NCBI GenBank assembly: GCA_003254885.1
Contig: QANT01001959.1
Span: 1 to 64,000 of the forward strand
DNA length: 64,000 bases
From: Purshia tridentata
Lineage: Eukaryota; Streptophyta; Magnoliopsida; Rosales; Rosaceae
Direction of reading: 5' to 3'
Made by a program: the position numbers and the translations under genes. Below, piece after piece: positions 1 to 10,953 of this stretch; within the stretch, counting starts at the first letter, position 1; every line of letters begins with the position of its first letter. The notes under the pieces were generated by a model. It ran no database searches, was not told where the DNA came from, and saw nothing but the letters and a program-made list of their open reading frames with translations.

Positions 1-77
1 CCGCACGCCGCCGCCTCCCTCTCCCTCTCTATTTTTTGCATTCTGATGTAAGCCTTTGACCACTTGTTATGCTGCAG

Positions 78-672
78 CTTCTTCCAAGGGAACAAAAAAA
101 GCATGAGTATCATGAGGCTGTCAAGAACCGCTACAAGCACCTTCCTGAAGTTAAGCGTATTGTGAGGTATAAAGGATGCAATCAATTATGCTCTTATATT
201 GGGTCTATAGTGCTTTCTGAATGAGTAATTATGGTCAATATATAAAGATCCTACGAAAGTTTCCTAGATAATTGAGTAATTAACTCAATTACCTCAAGTA
301 CCTTAATTTTTCAAATTAGAAGTCTAGGGAGCAAAATGACAATTATCCCTTAACCTCAAGTGATGGTATGCAATTTTCGCCAAAACTCTACAAAGACTGG
401 GCTAACTTCAGAATGTGTTTATAAAATATTGAATTGTATATGACAACAAAAAATGGTTAATATCTTTGTGGCTGTGTTCTTATTTTTATTGTTGTGAATG
501 GTGATTGTGTAGGCATAGGCACCTGCCGAAACTAATCTACAAGCAAGCTAAGGAAATACGTACTATGACAGAAACTAAGCGGAGGAAAGAAGAGAAGAGG
601 AAGGCGCACAGCGCCCCAGGAAGCATTACCACAGAGCCATTACGAAAAAGAAAAATCATCAAAGTAGAGTGA
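78..672 (+). CDS. DCAF13: DCAF13 / SOF1-like WD-repeat protein, C-terminal two exons only
   Basis: Last two coding exons (78..166 and 513..672) of a gene whose 5' part lies left of the window. The split codon AG|G joins them, with a GT-AG intron of 346 bp. The translation contains HEYHEAVKNRYKHLPEVKRI, then RHRHLPKLIYKQAKEIRTM and a basic tail with KRRKEEKRKAHSAPGS. This is the conserved Sof1-like C-terminal domain that follows the WD40 propeller in Sof1/DCAF13 proteins. Family knowledge: Sof1 is part of the small-subunit processome needed for 18S rRNA maturation in the nucleolus, and DCAF13 is also a DDB1-CUL4 substrate receptor. No WD repeat is visible here because the propeller is outside the window. 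The acceptor at 77 follows a pyrimidine-rich stretch. Identity is solid; the exact start of the first exon is inferred from the splice site. A broken second copy of the last exon lies at about 17.0 kb. Confidence 0.85.
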
Positions 673-1021
673 GTTATACAGGTGGGTGCATGTTGGTAAT
701 CAGCTTCTGCATAAGTATGTTAGAGGATGGATCATGCAAGTTTCATCAACTCCATACCAGTGCCTGTAAGCACCCTGCAGTCTAGTGCATGGGCGGAACA
801 TAGAAAGGACCAAGAGGGGTCATGGCCCTTGCAAACTCTTGAAAAAAAAAAAAAAAAATCAATATAATGTTAGAGAATACCAATGTGTTGAGCATGTGTC
901 ACTTGTAAAAACTTTCTCCTCTTCAATTCTCAGGAAACTAAATCAATTACTACCTAACTTTTTAATCTTTGTGGTATATGGATTGTATTTATTTTTCTTT
1001 TGCATTTAATTGATTAAGATT

Positions 1022-1023
<2 letters not shown>

Positions 1024-1062
<39 letters not shown>

Positions 1063-1068
1063 NTTTTT
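1024..1068. repeat. Poly-T tract with ambiguous base
   Basis: About 45 consecutive T with an N at 1063. It is probably a slippage-prone homopolymer or an unresolved spot in the assembly. A similar tract with an N sits beside the DCAF13-like fragment at 16.6 kb. Confidence 0.8.
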
Positions 1069-1226
1069 GGGAGTAGGCTTCTTTTTTAACCCGATTGTTA
1101 TGTATCTTAAATCTTGACCTTCTTTTATCTAATATTTTTTTCCCACATTTATCTTTGCAAAAATCTGCAGCCAAACAGCCCTTTATCTCTCTATTCACCT
1201 ACACATCCAACCATCACCACCATCTC

Positions 1227-1421
1227 ATGGCTGGCGAATCGCAGGTGTTCTCCCACAATGTCTTCCCTCTCCTCTCTTTATTTCTAATTTTCTCCATCTC
1301 TCTCTTGTTTCCTTTTTCCTTCGCCCGGCGCCATGGGTCAAACCCTTACTACAATGGAACTCTTGGCTCCACTCCTGGAGGGGTTAATTATGTTGAATTC
1401 ATATTAATGTCAAAATCTTAA
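1227..1421 (+). CDS. Orphan reading frame with N-terminal signal peptide or anchor, possible truncated first exon
   Basis: From ATG 1227 the frame reads MAGESQVFSHN, then a strongly hydrophobic run of about 25 residues ending near FARRHGSN, then a short polar stretch and a stop at 1421. The upstream sequence is a CT/CA-rich leader typical of plant 5' UTRs. A possible donor (GG|GTTAAT) lies just after the codons for STPGG, so this could be the first exon of a secreted or membrane protein. I find no continuing exon downstream, and I do not recognise the family. It may be the broken 5' end of a gene, or chance. No function is proposed. Confidence 0.25.
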   Translation: MAGESQVFSHNVFPLLSLFLIFSISLLFPFSFARRHGSNPYYNGTLGSTPGGVNYVEFILMSKS

Positions 1422-2412
1422 ATATTTCTTATCTCGAAAGACAAACCGAAGCAAATGAGATTTAGTTGATGAGAGAGTAAATTTGTTCAAAAAGTTACAA
1501 TTACAAAAATCTATTCATAATGTAGACAACAATAAAATCCTAAATCTTAATAATCACATTAAAGAGACCGCGACCAATTAAGATTGTGACTAAATCCTAT
1601 ATGCGTCAAGAGGGAGCATCATCACCTAAAATCATTAGGGGGATTACTTAGTAAGTAGATTAGAAAATGACAGCCTCTTTAGAATAATGACGCCAGCTAA
1701 ATTAGAGCCAAAAATTTTTTTTAGGAAAAAATTTTCAAATATTACTTGAACTGTGCTCTATGTATCAATTTAGGTTATGAATTGAGTTATAATAATCTAC
1801 CCCCTCAACTTTACTTTTGATGTCAATATGCCACTTCTGTAAACTTGATTTCCAAATTTTGTTCAAAAGTGAGCACAATTGTTCAAAGAAATAACCTGTT
1901 TACCTGGGTATATATTAGAAAACTAACAAATGTTCTGGACTTGAAAGGATCAAGATGGATCAATGTTAGTCAAGATGTGAGTCGAGATCTAGAACCCCCA
2001 TATCAACCCACATCTCAATTTAATTAAGTTATCAAAACTCTTATACCACCTTAACAGGCTTAACATATTTCAAAGTGGGTTAGTTTAAAAAATTGTTAGT
2101 TTTCAATGTAAACGGGTTATTTTTGAAGAATCCCAATTCTTTTCGCACTATTATGTAAAGGTAACTTCATTTTTTCCTCATCGAAGATACTTCATTTTGA
2201 ACATATGTAATTGATCACTTCTCCTATGCTAGACCAAGAGCGGAAACTAAGCCTTCAAGAAATAAAAATTACAAAAGAAAATTGATGACGTCTTCAAGTT
2301 GTTTGGGGTACAATTCAGTCCACATACAAGTTTGGACACCATTGCTTTCTATCAGCGTGCACAAGTCCCTACAGTATCAATCCAATGATCAATCCCAGCA
2401 GCAGGAATCTGA

Positions 2413-5400
2413 TTAAGATCGCCGCTTCTTCTCATCTTCTTCATCATCAGAGTCACCACTCTCACGAAACCGTGGATTTTTCTCCTGTTTCAGCAAAGAG
2501 ATTAAGCATTATAAGGGAATGAATATCAAATAAATAAATAGAAAAATTCCGGTCCTTTTCTCTTTAAAGTTAGGGTTATCCGAAGTTCTTGTGGGATGTT
2601 TAACCAATGAATAACTATTGTACAGTTGCCATTCCAATGAGAAAAAAAAAGGCACATCATTCAACATTTACACTTTTTTCAGTCTGGATGGATAATTGCT
2701 TAAAGTGGAAAAATAGTATTGGCAACAGGTCGGCACTGGAAATTAGCATATAATAGGATTTAAAGTGAATTGAAATGATATTTATAACAAATTACCGGTC
2801 TAGATTCATGATCAGAGTTCTTCCGGGATTCATAATCCGAGTTTCTCTTTGAGCTTTCATATGAGTGGCGGTCATCATCTCGGTGTCGTTTCCGATTAAA
2901 ATCTGATTTCCCAAACAATGTTCAAATTACATCCGTTGAACATAAGAAAAAAAAAAAAGAGAAAAAAAAAGGAGGCTTAAACACTAGAAGAAATCTGGTC
3001 CACCAGATTATAGAAATGTTTTCTATGGTAAATACCTCTACCCTGCCGATGAGAACCCCCATGACCATGACCTCCACCATGTCTACCATCTGAACAATAA
3101 ACAAGCCATAAGCTTCAAGAGAGAAACTACCATGTGACATGTATATTAGAGTAGATCAAACTCTAGTTTGCACCAGGAATGGCAAAACAGTTACATTACA
3201 GCATTTCAACAAGCTGGCTCATGAAAGCCTGTTGTTCCTCAGTAGTTACATTCATTCCCAATTCAAATGTATGTTTTCCAGCATTAACTCTTACTTCAAC
3301 TACCACTGAACAAGAGACAAAAAGAAATCTACTTCCAATAATGTTTTCATTGGCTATTCAATTTTGTCTGATTGAGAATCACTTAATGTTAGAGAAATGA
3401 GATGTCTTTCAATTATCGAGTGATAATTTTTTATCATGTGTACACATTTACAGTTGTACTAGAGGTGGCAATGCCCAGGCTGTTCTAATTAATAGCTGTT
3501 GAAAAGGCAACATGGGGACCCTGTGATGGACCTATAACCTCAAAGTGCAATACCAAGTCTCGTTTGATGTATAGGATTAGATTGGATTGGATTGGATTGG
3601 ATAGGATAAATGGCTAAATTCATGTGTGTTCGAGAAAGACAATGAAGAGTATCTTCTAACTTGAAGTAAGAAGATGGGAAGAAAATGGATTAGCTATGAG
3701 GAGAAACTTATCTTAACTAATCCCACCATTTTTGGAAGGGATAAGTTTCCTTTATGATTAATCCATCTTCTTCCTTCAAGTTAGAAACTTCTTCTTTGAT
3801 TACACATGAATTTAACTATTTATCTTATTCAATCCAATCCTATGTATCAAATGAGACCTAACCCATCCATGAGCTAAAAACTTTCTCACATCATTTCAGG
3901 TTATAATCTAAGAGTTTTCTTCATATCCAAGTTCCACTTTCAGTCTGGATGCTTGGCAGCACCTACCTTGCCAGGTTGTTAACAAAGGATGCAACTGTAA
4001 ATATGCAGTACACCCACAACCAACCTACTCTAAAAACCATAAGGCAATGATATATGCAAAGACAAAAAATTCAGCAAATAATCCTTTTTTTTTTTTTTTT
4101 AACTACACAAACAGTTAAAGCTAGAAATAGATAAACTTACAGGGAGGTGGCATGACTGGAGGGTAAGAGCCCAATGATCCAGTACCATAATCTACAAGCG
4201 TTCTCTGAGCTTCCAACTCTCTTTGAACTAATTTACCATATCCTCCTCTACGTATAACATATTAAGGAAACTAAAGGGCAAAGTTTTTTCATCTCAGATT
4301 CAATATAAATCCATCAACTGCTCTGCATTTTGAAAGTTCTTTTCTTTCTTTAAATAGAACATTCAGAAGACTGAAGAGAGAAACCGGAAGTCAATTTTTA
4401 AAAGGGTGTGAAGGAATAACTCAAACACATAAGAACTCCATCAATTTTAAATTGACTGCACAAACTAATTTCTAAGACTGGATCAAAACTGAAGCCACAA
4501 ACAAATAAAATCAATTTATATCTTCTTTCGGAAACTTTAACTAGAAGAATCTTAAATCCATTCTATGGGCTGAGACGGAATACATTACTGGATCAAGTTG
4601 TTATGAACTCATCTGAGAAATTTTAACTCATATCCTGCAATTTGTTGTCCTTAGTGTCGGGTCAATAAGTTCAAATTTAAAACTAGTATCTCATTTGCAA
4701 TATAAAATGAAGTAGCTACTGGTTCACAGGAAAAACACAACCTGCGGCAATTTATTTATTCACCTAATTTGTCTTTTAAGTAGTACATATAACCTACAGA
4801 CTTTTAAACCACATACAGGATGCCCTACCGACCACTCTCCACTCCTCACAGTTCTCAATTTTATGCAACAGCAAACATGATAATAGAAAAAGAACTTCAA
4901 CAGACTGAATGCAAAGACAAGGAAAATAAAATTTCAATACGAGATACTCTATCTAGAATTGCAAAAATAAACAAGCTTCAGCCCCATTCTAACCTCAGGG
5001 GAATCAGCAATAATATAATTTATAAACTATGATGAAGAAAAATTTTGCAAAAATTCTATATTAAAATCAAAAGGATATCAGGATCATAATCAGTCCGATA
5101 TTCATCGCGGACCTGTCAAACAGGGAAAAAGGTAAAATCAACAAAAAATCAGAGGGGTAAATTTTTCCCAGTTAAAGGCACGAGTAGCAACTCACCTGTC
5201 CACCACTTCGCCCTCGGCCCCATTGCCTTCCTTCTTGGAATCCCCAATCAAAATCCACACGAATAGGACGATCATCAAGAATAGTCCCACTTATATATTT
5301 GACAGCATCCTCAGTATCCTCTCGAGAATAGTATCTGTTGATACATGCATATAGATTAGGAATCTAACTCCCAGAGGAAAAACGTGCTGTTCTTATCATT

Positions 5401-7508
5401 CTCAAGATACAGAACCAAGTTACAAAATAGAGGAATCTTTGGCCGTAAGAAATGACATATCAAAGAAGCAGAATACAATCAATTTTAAGTACGAAACATG
5501 AAAAAATTCCATGAAAAGTCAAAAGATCAAACAATTTGGTGCAGTTTCAATGTGTAGTTCAAAAGAATACAATGGCTGCCATCCAAATTGTTTAAGCAAT
5601 AGAAATATATGGGATGGGAGCACTCCCACACTTCCTTGAAAAATCAGATCCAAAATAACTTCTCATGCCCACATAATTAACCAAGATTGATTTATCTAGA
5701 ACTTCTCAGACAGAAAAAGAAAGGAAATACGCCTTCATTTGTCTCAAAATATGTCTCTAAGAAGCTCAGTAGAAGAAGTATTATTGAAATTAGCTAGAGA
5801 AAAAGGATTCACATGAATAAAGCAAGAATTATTCATAGTAAAGTGTTACCATCAAATTAACAGAAATGTTACGTCCAAAGAGCATCTCAGGAGTAAAAAT
5901 GCATATGCAGCCAGTCAGCAGAGAAGACAAATATATATGGATGTGTGCATGTGTTTACAATTTTGATCTGCTACTCACTGGTAGTGGTGAGCATGATATT
6001 CATCCTTAAAAACAGTAGGATCAAAATTGGATGGCTGATATTCAAATTCTGTATCAAATACTTTTCTTATCTGAATGAATGTTGGCTGTTTTGAGCATGA
6101 ATTTTCTAGATCACTGATGAGTAAGAGATATATACTTAATAGATGGTGACACTTCTAACATAGAAGGTAAACAAAGCCAATTAGTTGGTGCAAAATTGAC
6201 CCTTTAGTCTTTATATCCCTTAAACTCTTCCCCTTTCAAGATGTTAAGTTGTTAATAATATAAAGAAGGATGAAGCTTTACAGGACAAAACAGAAACCAC
6301 AAGGTGTTTTTGTATTCTTATCCAAGCCCATAATTATCTTCTTAATTTCTCCAGCACGAGAGAAAAGCTCATAAACTTGCTCTTCTGTTGTATAAAACGA
6401 CATGTTCCCAATATAAACAGTTGTTGATGCCAGGAGTGCTTGTTCAAATTCCTCTTGCGATCCAGGAAATCTTCTATCCCGATATTGTGAAAGCTTGGCT
6501 TGATCCTAACAACAAAATAAAATGATTAAAAATTAGGTAAATGCAGATAGAGATCAAGTAATTATAAATAACCATGTTGGAGCACAACGGATAAGCTGTG
6601 TTTTCATCAGTCTTTCAAAGTTGGATTCTATATAGCAATAATTATCTTGCCAAATTAACAAATACATACCGAAAACGGCAGGCATTGGAACTCTTTTCTT
6701 AACACCGATGCTTATGAAATAAAATAAAATGAATCTAAGATATCACAATGAATAAAACGCACATGAATAGAACATGATACTTGAACAAAATTAACAATTC
6801 TTTTTAAATATTGATAGCATTTCTCTCCCTTAAACACATGTGGTTGATTGGAACCCATAGGACACTGCAATGATTATACTTAAAAAAAAGAAAAAAAGAA
6901 AGAAAAGGGCAGCTGAATTACTGGTGTATAATAATTGTTCAGAGTCATTCACAATATATGTATTGCCAGGATGCCACTTCAACAGAACTTGTTCATAAAT
7001 TCCTAAAGCATATTGAAAGTTATCTGAAAAACAGAAAATAGCTCGGACATATTTGATTCACCGCAAAAGAACAGGAGAGAAAATAAAACTTGGAAATTCC
7101 CTTTTCTTTTTTTGGTTCTTAAATAGAAGGGAAGAAAAGGACAGGAAAAATAACTTCTAATTTCCATCTCTCACCCACCAAGATTTTCTTTTCTTTGCTT
7201 CTCTTTATATCATCTGCACTTCTCACATTACCAAAATGGAAAAGAAGACACAATTCCCTTCTCTATTTCTATTATTGAAAGTAACTAAACAAAATATAAA
7301 CCCATAATCAATCAGACAACTCTTTATCGGATCACTTCTAATATTTACAAACTGACAAAAAAGAGAAAAAAGAAAGAAAGCAAAAGGTAGTATATTGTTT
7401 TGTAATTTTCAACAGTTGGCACTGCTCATAAAAATTAAATGTACAAGTCAAAATAGAGATGAAGATCAACACAAGCCGAGAATAATTTACCTTGAATAAA
7501 GAAGCCAT
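2413..7508 (-). CDS. CBP20: Nuclear cap-binding protein subunit 2 (CBP20)
   Basis: Eight coding exons: 7491-7508, 6282-6505, 5196-5334, 5079-5112, 4141-4251, 3036-3089, 2796-2902 and 2413-2484. They give 252 residues with all phases consistent, close to the roughly 257 of Arabidopsis CBP20. The protein starts [19 protein letters not shown], which includes the tyrosine region that stacks on the cap. It is followed by an RRM (about 34-112) with RNP2 VYIGNM and RNP1 CGFCFV. The [13 protein letters not shown] segment then folds over the cap. The plant-type C-terminal extension is Gly/His-rich, then basic and acidic ([15 protein letters not shown]), a likely nuclear signal. CBP20 pairs with CBP80 on the m7G cap and acts in splicing and microRNA processing. 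The intron between exons 4 and 5 is a U12 AT-AC intron (own entry). A leader intron is likely, since an acceptor lies just before ATG 7508 and a candidate donor at about 7943. Confidence 0.96.
3557..3857. mobile_element. Fold-back MITE in a CBP20 intron
   Basis: A 301-bp element whose two halves are inverted copies over nearly the whole length. The left end reads GTCTCGTTTGATGTATAGGA and the reverse complement of the right end reads GTCTCATTTGATACATAGGA. Matching continues inward through the TTGGATTGGAT repeats, AAATTCATGTGT and the TCTAACTTGAAG segment. It has no coding capacity. It lies inside the intron between exons 5 and 6 of CBP20. I could not see a convincing target-site duplication, so the superfamily is left open. 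The extensive pairing suggests it could form a long hairpin RNA when the intron is transcribed. Confidence 0.8.
4252..5078 (-). other. CBP20: U12-type AT-AC intron of CBP20
   Basis: On the coding strand this 827-bp intron begins ATATCCTTTT right after the codons for TDYDP plus one G. It ends TTTCCTTAATATGTTATAC before GTAGAGGAGG. The first eight bases match the U12 5' splice site consensus (ATATCCTT). TTCCTTAA matches the U12 branch site, lying the usual 10-13 bases from the AC end. No GT-AG pair restores the frame at this point, whereas AT-AC gives DPGRGGYGK exactly. From memory, CBP20 of Arabidopsis is a known U12 intron host, so this is a conserved minor-spliceosome intron. Confidence 0.93.
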
Positions 7509-8576
7509 CACCGCCTGTAACTCAAGAAAAATCACTAAACTAAAACTTGACGAAGTTCCAGAATTAAACAAAGCTGCACAAACAATAGCAAACCCACAAA
7601 ATTATTGGAGCGGGAAAATGTCAACTATTTAATAAAATAAATAGCATGAATGTTTTATTTGAAGCTCGCTCCCAGAAACTTATGTGTTAGAAAATACTAC
7701 ATCCAAGGAATTTATGATAAAACCCATATGAATTTGAACCTTTCTATGCCACAATACTCAAGCAAAAGTGCATTGCATGAGAATAGAGAACGGAAATTTG
7801 CACATAATATTAGCTACAATGCACGCAGACAAAATTACCTAGCTGTCTGAAAAATTGCCTTAAACCCTAAAATAGTCAACCAGAACACACCGCATTCAAG
7901 GATATATCTAGCTCAACAAAAGCCAGAGAGAAGAGAGTACCAGGAGCGCAGCCTTTGGTCCAGGAAGGAGTGAGAGTAATTTTATTTTATTTTTTTTGTT
8001 ACATTAGAAGACGGCCTGAGTGAGAGTAACTGCAAAGGTAGAAGAAGGGGATTTCATTTCGGGTTCGATCCGGGTCGGATCTATACCCGCTCCTAAACTT
8101 GAATGTCCCGGAAATTCTAAGTAGACCCGTTCGAATTACTGAGTTGAAAACTTGAGTCTTGACCCCCAAAATTATTTTTTACAACAACTCTTGTTTTTCC
8201 CTTCGAAAATTAACAAACAAATTTAACAACAAAAAATGGAAAGAGATTATGGAACCGCCGAACCGCCCAGCATAAGAATTATGAGGAAAGAAAAAAGTTT
8301 GGGGGGTCAAATTAGTAATGCTTTGGCCCTTTCCTGCGAACCAAACACCCCCTTAAAGCATCTAAGGTTTAGGGCTTTGAACGTTTAGCCACTTCCAACT
8401 TTCTCAGTCCTAGTCTTCACTCTTCGCTTGCAAACCTCAAAAAAAAAACACACACACACCCTTAAAAGGTTTAGGGCTTTGAACGTTTAGCCACTTCCAA
8501 CCTTCTCAGTCCTAGTCTTCACTCTTCGCTTGCAAACCTCAAAAAAAAAACACACACACACCCTTAAACCCTCCGA
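7509..8576. promoter_or_regulatory. Shared divergent promoter region of CBP20 and NFD6
   Basis: CBP20 reads left from 7508 and NFD6 reads right from 8577. The CBP20 side holds a probable leader intron (about 7509-7943) and a leader exon near 7944-8050. The NFD6 side holds a 102-bp tandem duplication (own entry) with two AGGTTTAGGGC motifs that resemble the telo-box of housekeeping promoters. No TATA box is evident for either gene. Confidence 0.55.
8364..8567 (+). repeat. 102-bp tandem duplication in the NFD6 promoter/leader
   Basis: Copy 1 is 8364-8465 and copy 2 is 8466-8567. They differ at about one base (AACTTTCTC against AACCTTCTC), so the duplication is recent. Each copy has the AAGGTTTAGGGC motif, a CT-rich stretch and an A10 plus (CA)n tail ending just before the NFD6 start codon. 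Confidence 0.92.
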
Positions 8577-10609
8577 ATGGCCACGTCAGCCGCCGCCAGA
8601 TCCATTTTCCGGTCCTGCGCCGCCCGAACCTGCGGCTCGGCGGCGCGGCTTGCCTCCGAAGCAAAAACCGCTCGCAGCCCGCCGTTTCGCATCGCAGCCA
8701 AGCAACCTTCATCATCTCGTTCTCTTAGGTAATAGAAATTTTCTACTTTTACTTTTTCCCACATTTTCTTTGCAACCAAACAGAGTATTGTAATCAAGTT
8801 ATAGTATTTCCATTAACATTGTAAGGGTTCGTTTGTAAGAAGTGAAAATTTTTTGTGTTTGTGGTTGTGGTTGTTGAAGGTGTCCTGTTGAATTGAGCTT
8901 CTGTGTGGAGTCGATGCTGCCGTACCACACAGCAACAGCTTCGGCTTTGATGACTTCGATGCTCTCCATCACTCGCCGCAGCTACGGTTGGCTTCCGGAA
9001 GGTACTTTCAGTTTATTCACCCTCAACGCCAATGTAAATTTGCTTGTTTTGTGCTGGAATGAGTAATTGAGGTTGTGAATGTTTGTTCGTGTCCTATTTG
9101 TTATGCTTGTGTTCTTTGCTGGTGACTGCTAAGTCTGCTGTTGTGCAATTGTGTTTGGAGCTCCAGTTTTAGTTCCAAACTACTACTGCTTCATGCAATA
9201 GGGATAAATAGACTAGGTATTCCTTTCTATTTGTTTCGTGGAAGTAATGGAATAGGAGTGAGGAATTTGTTCCAACGTCTTGTAAATTGTATTATATATA
9301 TATACACACACATACTATACTAAAACGTGTCATTTTCCTGCCCCTTGTAAGTTGTAATGTCCCTCTTTTTTTACTTGCTTAGTAAAACTAAGAAAGGAAC
9401 CAATGAATAAACCAAATGGGACTATTTCTTATCTCCCTATGCAATGGCTACATCCTCTCAATTTCTGATTCTTCTTCTGCTTCTTACTCCTCCTTTTGCT
9501 AGGATTTTAGTGAGATTTGCATTTATTTTGTCATGACAAGCAGTCTTGATTCATTATGTTCTTCAAAGAAGTAGTTTTGTTTGTTGGCCATCGCCTAACC
9601 AATGGGTTTTTATTCTTGAATTAGGTATCTAGCGAACATTTGTAGGGTCCCTTGATGTCGTTTTCTTCCTTCTAATTTCTGGTAAGATAGTGGTTATTTA
9701 TGTTGGGTTTCAGATGTTGGATATTTAAATTTGTAATTGTAAGCACAGGGTCATATCATGTGTGTCTGTTTAGATACGGGATGTGAGCTAAATAAATTTT
9801 TATGCTCTTTAACTTCCAATTTCTTACACAAATGAATTTGTTAGGTACTGATAGCTGAATATGGTGGTTTCAATTTATGCCCTATCTCTTCACTTTTTGG
9901 TTGACTTTTTTCTCTTAATAACTAAGTCCGTATCCCATTCTCGTATCCTTGAGTCCTTGTTTAAGTGAAAAGGTGCAAAAAACCTCTTTTTATTGTTGTA
10001 GGCCAAGACAAGACTAGATGAAGATCGAGAAGTGAAGTTGGAGTGACTTTGATTTGTTAAAATTTCAAGCTTTTCAATTTGTAGAGGTGCTATTATCTTC
10101 ACGGACTGAAGGACATTTCTGTTCTTTAAATTTGTACCTTTTTCTTTTTGAAAGTACTATGATCTTTCATTAGAGGTGTTGAATTCTTCAATAGTATCAC
10201 ATGGCAACTTATATGAAACAAGTGGAAAAAATTTTGTGATGGCCTAGTCAGTTGTATTTAGGAATACTATACATATGTGTTTGAATCTTTGAAGGTGTTT
10301 ATTGAATATGATTGAATCATGAATGGTTGACAAACTGTTGAAGAGAAGCTGAAATTGTATGTTGTTTATTGTTTAAATAATCAAAAGTTTTCCTAAGTAA
10401 AGATCTTTTCTCTGCTCATTTCTTTACTTTTCTTCTGTCACGACTCTTATTTTCTGTTAACTTAAAATGCGAACTCAAGGTTGACACCTATGATGGGTTC
10501 TGAATATTTTACTTGTTTAAGTTGAGTTTAAAAATGTTTGAACCACTATGGTCATAAAGTTAGTGTACTGATCATTTTTATGTAATCAGCTTGCAATGAT
10601 GATGTGTGA
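8577..10609 (+). CDS. NFD6: NUCLEAR FUSION DEFECTIVE 6-like organellar protein
   Basis: Exons 8577-8728, 8880-9001 and 10590-10609 give 97 residues. The N-terminus [20 protein letters not shown] is rich in Ala, Arg and Ser with no acid, a mitochondrial/plastid targeting profile. The core [20 protein letters not shown] leads into [20 protein letters not shown] and then RRSYGWLPE, the family signature. The chosen last exon adds ACNDDV and a stop. A second, very similar last exon at 10934-10953 would give ACNDDS instead (see findings). Family knowledge: Arabidopsis NFD6 was found in a screen for polar-nuclei fusion defects and is organelle-targeted; its biochemical role is unknown. The 1.6-kb last intron shows no other gene. 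The start is the first ATG after the tandem duplication and lies in good context for the targeting peptide. Confidence 0.9.
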
Positions 10610-10933
10610 TGAGTGTTCCCAGGATTCAAGGAAGTTTTATGTACTTAGTTCTTCAGTTTACGGCAGTGACTGCTGGTAATATAGGTGTTTTGAGTGAGCT
10701 GCAGAAGAGAGAAGTTGCATGTCCTGAGATTTTAAACCTAGATCAACTGTTAGACTTGGTTACTTTTCTCTAAGGCATAAAGACAATTCCTTTCCTTTTC
10801 CTGTTTTGTGATGCTCAATGTGTAGCTCATAGACTTAGTAAGTTGTCATCTGTATTGCAGAATATTGAATTTTTTTCCTTTGCATTGATGTTAATGACCA
10901 AGGAATCATACTAATAACAGTTTATTCAATCAG

Positions 10934-10953
10934 CTTGCAATGATGATTCATGA
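10934..10953 (+). CDS. NFD6: Alternative terminal coding exon of NFD6 (duplicate)
   Basis: After acceptor CAATCAG at 10933 the sequence CTTGCAATGATGATTCATGA keeps the phase needed after exon 2 (G|CT) and encodes ACNDDS then stop. It closely copies the exon at 10590 (ACNDDV). The similarity covers the acceptor and some bases past the stop, so this is a local exon duplication. Which one is used cannot be told from sequence. Confidence 0.6.

Larger units (their letters stand above)
673..2412. other. Intergenic stretch between DCAF13 and CBP20
   Basis: Holds the DCAF13 3' UTR, a long poly-T tract with one N (about 1024-1068), an orphan signal-peptide reading frame at 1227-1421 (own entry), and AT-rich sequence with no recognisable coding or RNA gene from 1430 to 2412. 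The last part should include the CBP20 3' UTR, which reads leftwards from 2413. Confidence 0.6.
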
